From: Marinobacter sediminicola
GTDB lineage: Bacteria; Pseudomonadota; Gammaproteobacteria; Pseudomonadales; Oleiphilaceae
Assembly: GCF_031157525.1 (NCBI RefSeq)
Contig: NZ_JAVIXR010000004.1
Span: 186,001-250,000 of the forward strand
Length of the DNA stretch: 64,000 nt
Direction: 5' to 3'
Positions 61,467-64,000 of this stretch are shown here, piece after piece (positions within the stretch are counted from its first letter, which is position 1; the number at the start of each line of letters is the position of its first letter). A program made the position numbers and the translations under genes. The notes beneath the pieces are model-generated. The model did no database searches, was not told the origin of the DNA, and worked only from the letters and a program-made list of their open reading frames with translations.

Positions 61467-62471
61467 TTAGCGTGTCATGGCATCCAGCCATTCGTTCATC
61501 CATTGGCGGCGGTTATCGCTGACCGTTTTCGGGTCAAAATACAACGCTTCCTCTGGCTGGATCAGCTTGTCGAAAACAGACGGCAATTCATCGCCCAAAT
61601 CGGTAGCCGGGTACATCACGTTTTTAAGTGGAATGTGCCTTTGAAAATCCGCGCTCAGCATAAAGTCGAGAAATTCACGCCCGAGTTTTTTCTGATCGGA
61701 TGAATCAACCAAGGCAGCCACTTCAACTTGCAGATAGTGACCCTCTTCGAACTGAGCGGCCTGGTAACGATCTGTTTTATCTACGGCCATGTGGTAAGCC
61801 GGGGAGGTGCTGTAGGAAAGAATCATCGGCGCTTCGCCATTCATGAACAGCGAGAAATAGCCGTCGCTCCAGCTTTTGGTTGTGGTGAGAATCTTGCCGT
61901 TGAGTTGTGCCCATTTTTCGGCCGCCTGGTCGCCGTATACATGGCGCATCCAGAGCAGCAATCCAAGGCCGGGGGTGCTGGTTCTAGGGTCCTGGATGAT
62001 GATCTTCAGGTCGTCAGGGGCAGCGATCAGTGCTTCCAGACTTTTTGGTGGATTAGGCAGTTGTTCGGTATCGTAAACGAACGCAAAGTAGCCCCAGTCG
62101 TAAGGTACAAACACCGGGTCTTGCCAGTTGATGGGCAGGTTCAGGGCTGAAAGATCGGTTTCGTGGTTTGCCAACAAGCCTGTTTGCCGGGTTGTTTCCA
62201 TGGTGGCGGTGTCCAGACCCAGCACCACATCGGCCTGAGTGCTTTTGCCCTCAAGGCGCAGGCGTTGGAGAATGTCACCACCGCTGTCCAGTACCACATA
62301 GTTGATCTGGCAGTTGCAGGTTTGCTCAAAGGCTTCCTTAACGGCTGGCCCCGGGCCCCATTCTGCGGCGAAAGAGGGGTGGGTATACACAGTAAGGATG
62401 GCTGCCTTTTGGGCGTGTGCGGGCGCAAAGGCCAAAGCAAGCAGAAACAGTGCAAACGCTCGGATGAGCAT
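61467..62471 (-). CDS. thiB: Thiamine-binding periplasmic protein
   Basis: Captures thiamine, TMP and TPP in the periplasm. ATG 62471 is chosen: it opens a clear signal peptide (about 1-18, ending AHA), and GGAGG lies upstream. 334 residues: TVYTHPSFAAEWGPG at the N-terminus, IIIQDPRTSTPGLG and LSYSTSPAYH in the ligand pocket region. First gene of thiBPQ, directly under the TPP riboswitch. Confidence 0.94.
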   Translation of the reverse strand: MLIRAFALFLLALAFAPAHAQKAAILTVYTHPSFAAEWGPGPAVKEAFEQTCNCQINYVVLDSGGDILQRLRLEGKSTQADVVLGLDTATMETTRQTGLLANHETDLSALNLPINWQDPVFVPYDWGYFAFVYDTEQLPNPPKSLEALIAAPDDLKIIIQDPRTSTPGLGLLLWMRHVYGDQAAEKWAQLNGKILTTTKSWSDGYFSLFMNGEAPMILSYSTSPAYHMAVDKTDRYQAAQFEEGHYLQVEVAALVDSSDQKKLGREFLDFMLSADFQRHIPLKNVMYPATDLGDELPSVFDKLIQPEEALYFDPKTVSDNRRQWMNEWLDAMTR

Positions 62472-62552
62472 GGTGGTATAACCTCCGCAACAAGTTAAGG
62501 GTGGCCATAATTGGCAGCCATGTCGCGGGCCCCACCGAGGGTGGTGAGTGCT

Positions 62553-62628
62553 CAATCCCTTCGCCGGCATAATCCGGATCAGGTTCCGCGGGTATGGTCT
62601 CAGCCCGGCATTTGCCCGGCACCCCGTT
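62553..62628 (-). promoter_or_regulatory. TPP riboswitch controlling thiBPQ
   Basis: On the minus strand the thi-box is plain: ACGGGGTGCC, GGCTGAGACC, ACCCGCGGAACCTGATCCGG and ATTATGCCGGCGAAGGGA. A hairpin with CCACC/GGTGG arms (62531-62546) lies between it and the thiB RBS, so control is probably at translation or by a coupled anti-RBS structure. Thiamine pyrophosphate is expected to shut the operon down. Confidence 0.95.
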
Positions 62629-62688
62629 GAGTTGAATAAAGTGTACCATGCTGGCGGTTGGCAATGGTAAGAGGCAAGGAGAACGCAG

Positions 62689-63822
62689 GTGCCAAAGTTT
62701 TTACATACAGCAGACTGGCAGATGGGCCGAACCTACAGCCGGTTTGACGCCGAAGATGGCGCGGCATTGGTTGAAGCACGATATGAAGCCATCGAGCGGC
62801 TGGCGGCGCTGGCCACTGAACACCAGTGCGCTGCGATATTGGTTGCAGGCGATGTGTTCGATGCCCAAACAGTGTCTGATCGCACCATCAGACGCGTGTT
62901 TAATGCCACCAGAGGTTTCGCTGGCCCTTGGGTAATGCTGCCAGGCAACCACGATGCAGCACTTGCCGAGAGTGTGTGGACTCGCGCAAAGCGCCTTGGC
63001 GCCATTCCTTCGAACGTTCACCTGGCACTTGAGTCGGGTGTGACATGCTTGCCGGAGCAGGGCATTGCAGTGTTGTCTGCGCCTCTAACCCAGCGACACA
63101 CCTATGGCGACCTGACCCAGCCATTTGCTGAAATGGGAACCCCTCCCGATTTGCTTCGCATAGGTTTGGCCCACGGCAGCGTTCAAGGCTTGCTGCCGGA
63201 TGAAATTGATTCCACCAACCCCATCGCCCCCGACAGAACCACCACAGCTAATTTGGATTACCTAGCCTTGGGCGACTGGCACGGCGTTAAGCAAATAAAC
63301 GAACGAACCTGGTACAGCGGTACGCCGGAACCTGAGCGTTTTCGCAATAACGATGCCGGGTACGTGTTGATTGTTGATATCGAAAACCCCGGTGCCACAC
63401 CTCAAGTGAGCCGCCATGAAACCGCCCGCTATCAATGGCACCAGTGGCGGGAGACTCTATCTGTGCCCTCCGATCTGAACGAACTGCTGATTCGCATAGG
63501 CCAATTGCCCGAGGCTTCGGTTCTGGACCTGAAACTTACCGGCACACTCACACTGGCCGGCGACCAAAAACTGACCGAAGCACTGTCTGTCGCAGAAGCC
63601 CGCTACCGCAGTGTTACCTGTGATCGAAGTGGCTTGCAGTTGGAGCCCACCGAAGACGACATTGCCGAGTTGCGTGCAGACGGATACCTCGGGGAAGTGG
63701 TTCAAGAACTGAGGGAGAGCCAGCAGACGACTGAAGAAGATGAGGAGGCTGCCGTAGCACGGGACGCGCTCGGCATTCTTGCAGGCCTGCTCAAACCAAA
63801 AGACGCGGAGGTGGCCCAATGA
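62689..63822 (+). CDS. SbcD/Mre11-like metallophosphoesterase (DNA repair exonuclease)
   Basis: 377 residues from GTG 62689; AAGGAG (62676-62681) is 7 bases upstream. Phosphoesterase motifs: HTADWQMG (6-13), GDVFD, LPGNHDA and LGDWHG. The usual His of the first DxH is Gln11 (DWQ), as I recall in the YhaO-type branch. A partner SbcC-like ATPase starts in the ATGA overlap. Likely DNA-end processing in repair; biochemical activity inferred. Confidence 0.9.
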   Translation: MPKFLHTADWQMGRTYSRFDAEDGAALVEARYEAIERLAALATEHQCAAILVAGDVFDAQTVSDRTIRRVFNATRGFAGPWVMLPGNHDAALAESVWTRAKRLGAIPSNVHLALESGVTCLPEQGIAVLSAPLTQRHTYGDLTQPFAEMGTPPDLLRIGLAHGSVQGLLPDEIDSTNPIAPDRTTTANLDYLALGDWHGVKQINERTWYSGTPEPERFRNNDAGYVLIVDIENPGATPQVSRHETARYQWHQWRETLSVPSDLNELLIRIGQLPEASVLDLKLTGTLTLAGDQKLTEALSVAEARYRSVTCDRSGLQLEPTEDDIAELRADGYLGEVVQELRESQQTTEEDEEAAVARDALGILAGLLKPKDAEVAQ

Positions 63823-64000
63823 AACTCCAGCGTTTACGTGTTGAGCAGTTTCGCCAATTCAGACAAGGCCTGGAGCTGAACAGCCTGCAGCCCGGCATTA
63901 ACCTGATTCACGGCCCTAATGAATCCGGTAAAAGCACGCTGGTTCGCGCCATTCGCGCCGCCTTCTTTGATCGTTACCGGTCCAAATCCGCTGAGGAACT
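63819..64000 (+). CDS. SbcC/YhaN-like AAA ATPase, N-terminal part
   Basis: Starts in an ATGA overlap with the nuclease gene and runs off the window (60 codons). MKLQRLRVEQFRQF and Walker A HGPNESGKST (about 33-42) show an SMC-like ABC-ATPase head. The partner of the nuclease before it, as in SbcCD. Confidence 0.9.
   Translation, partial: MKLQRLRVEQFRQFRQGLELNSLQPGINLIHGPNESGKSTLVRAIRAAFFDRYRSKSAEE

Overview
The window looks like chromosomal DNA of a marine gammaproteobacterium close to Pseudomonas, most likely Marinobacter. The grounds are Pseudomonas-like FadB and FadA proteins (715 and 391 residues), one gltA / sdhCDAB / sucAB-lpd-sucCD block, a flgN-flgM-flgA / cheV-cheR locus, a uvrY(gacA)-uvrC-pgsA block, and TTG/GTG starts where Pseudomonas also uses them. 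The genus is inferred from gene content and remembered homologues; no search was run. I found no insertion sequence, prophage, CRISPR array or origin. The window is dense core genome with one tRNA gene.

Layout. 1-259 is the start of a secreted protein cut by the window edge. 687-4043 is fadBA (fatty acid beta-oxidation), preceded by candidate operator repeats. 4315-6954 is topA, convergent with a beta-hydroxyacid dehydrogenase across a two-way terminator. 8046-21128 is the TCA-cycle block: gltA reads left, and sdhCDAB, sucAB, lpdA and sucCD read right, from a 477-base divergent promoter region. 21248-24988 is trpS-scpA-scpB-rluB. At 25031-25957 a diguanylate cyclase gene is cut by an in-frame amber codon. 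26247-33710 holds a GntR regulator, smc, zipA and ligA. 33902-40833 is more variable: a 908-residue repeat-rich lipoprotein, a CBS protein, an MnmC-like protein with an eroded methyltransferase half, a periplasmic cyclophilin, and a fusion protein with a type II secretion ATPase N-terminal-like domain.

40834-44522 is the flagellar/chemotaxis locus (flgN, flgM with a clear sigma-28 promoter, flgA, cheV, cheR). 44526-52344 is mixed accessory metabolism: MFS and AEC transporters, a bicupin, an isochorismatase-like hydrolase, tRNA-Ser(GGA), a LysR/VOC divergent pair, a DUF938 methyltransferase, DUF1330, AzlCD and a YheU-like protein. 52443-55507 is uvrY-uvrC-pgsA. 55504-59084 is a four-gene MCE/Mla-type lipid transport operon whose permease carries its own STAS domain. 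59126-62628 is the thiamine ABC transporter thiBPQ under a TPP riboswitch. 62689-64000 is an SbcD-like nuclease with the start of its SbcC-like ATPase partner.

Working together: the TCA block supplies all subunits of citrate synthase, succinate dehydrogenase, 2-oxoglutarate dehydrogenase and succinyl-CoA synthetase, and burns the acetyl-CoA that FadBA makes. Thiamine uptake feeds the TPP enzyme SucA. Smc, ScpA and ScpB form the condensin, although smc lies apart from scpAB. The best leads are the amber-interrupted GGDEF gene, the MnmC protein that has lost its methyltransferase motifs, the secretion-ATPase-domain fusion with a double-glycine-leader-like motif, and scpA, which has no convincing start codon.
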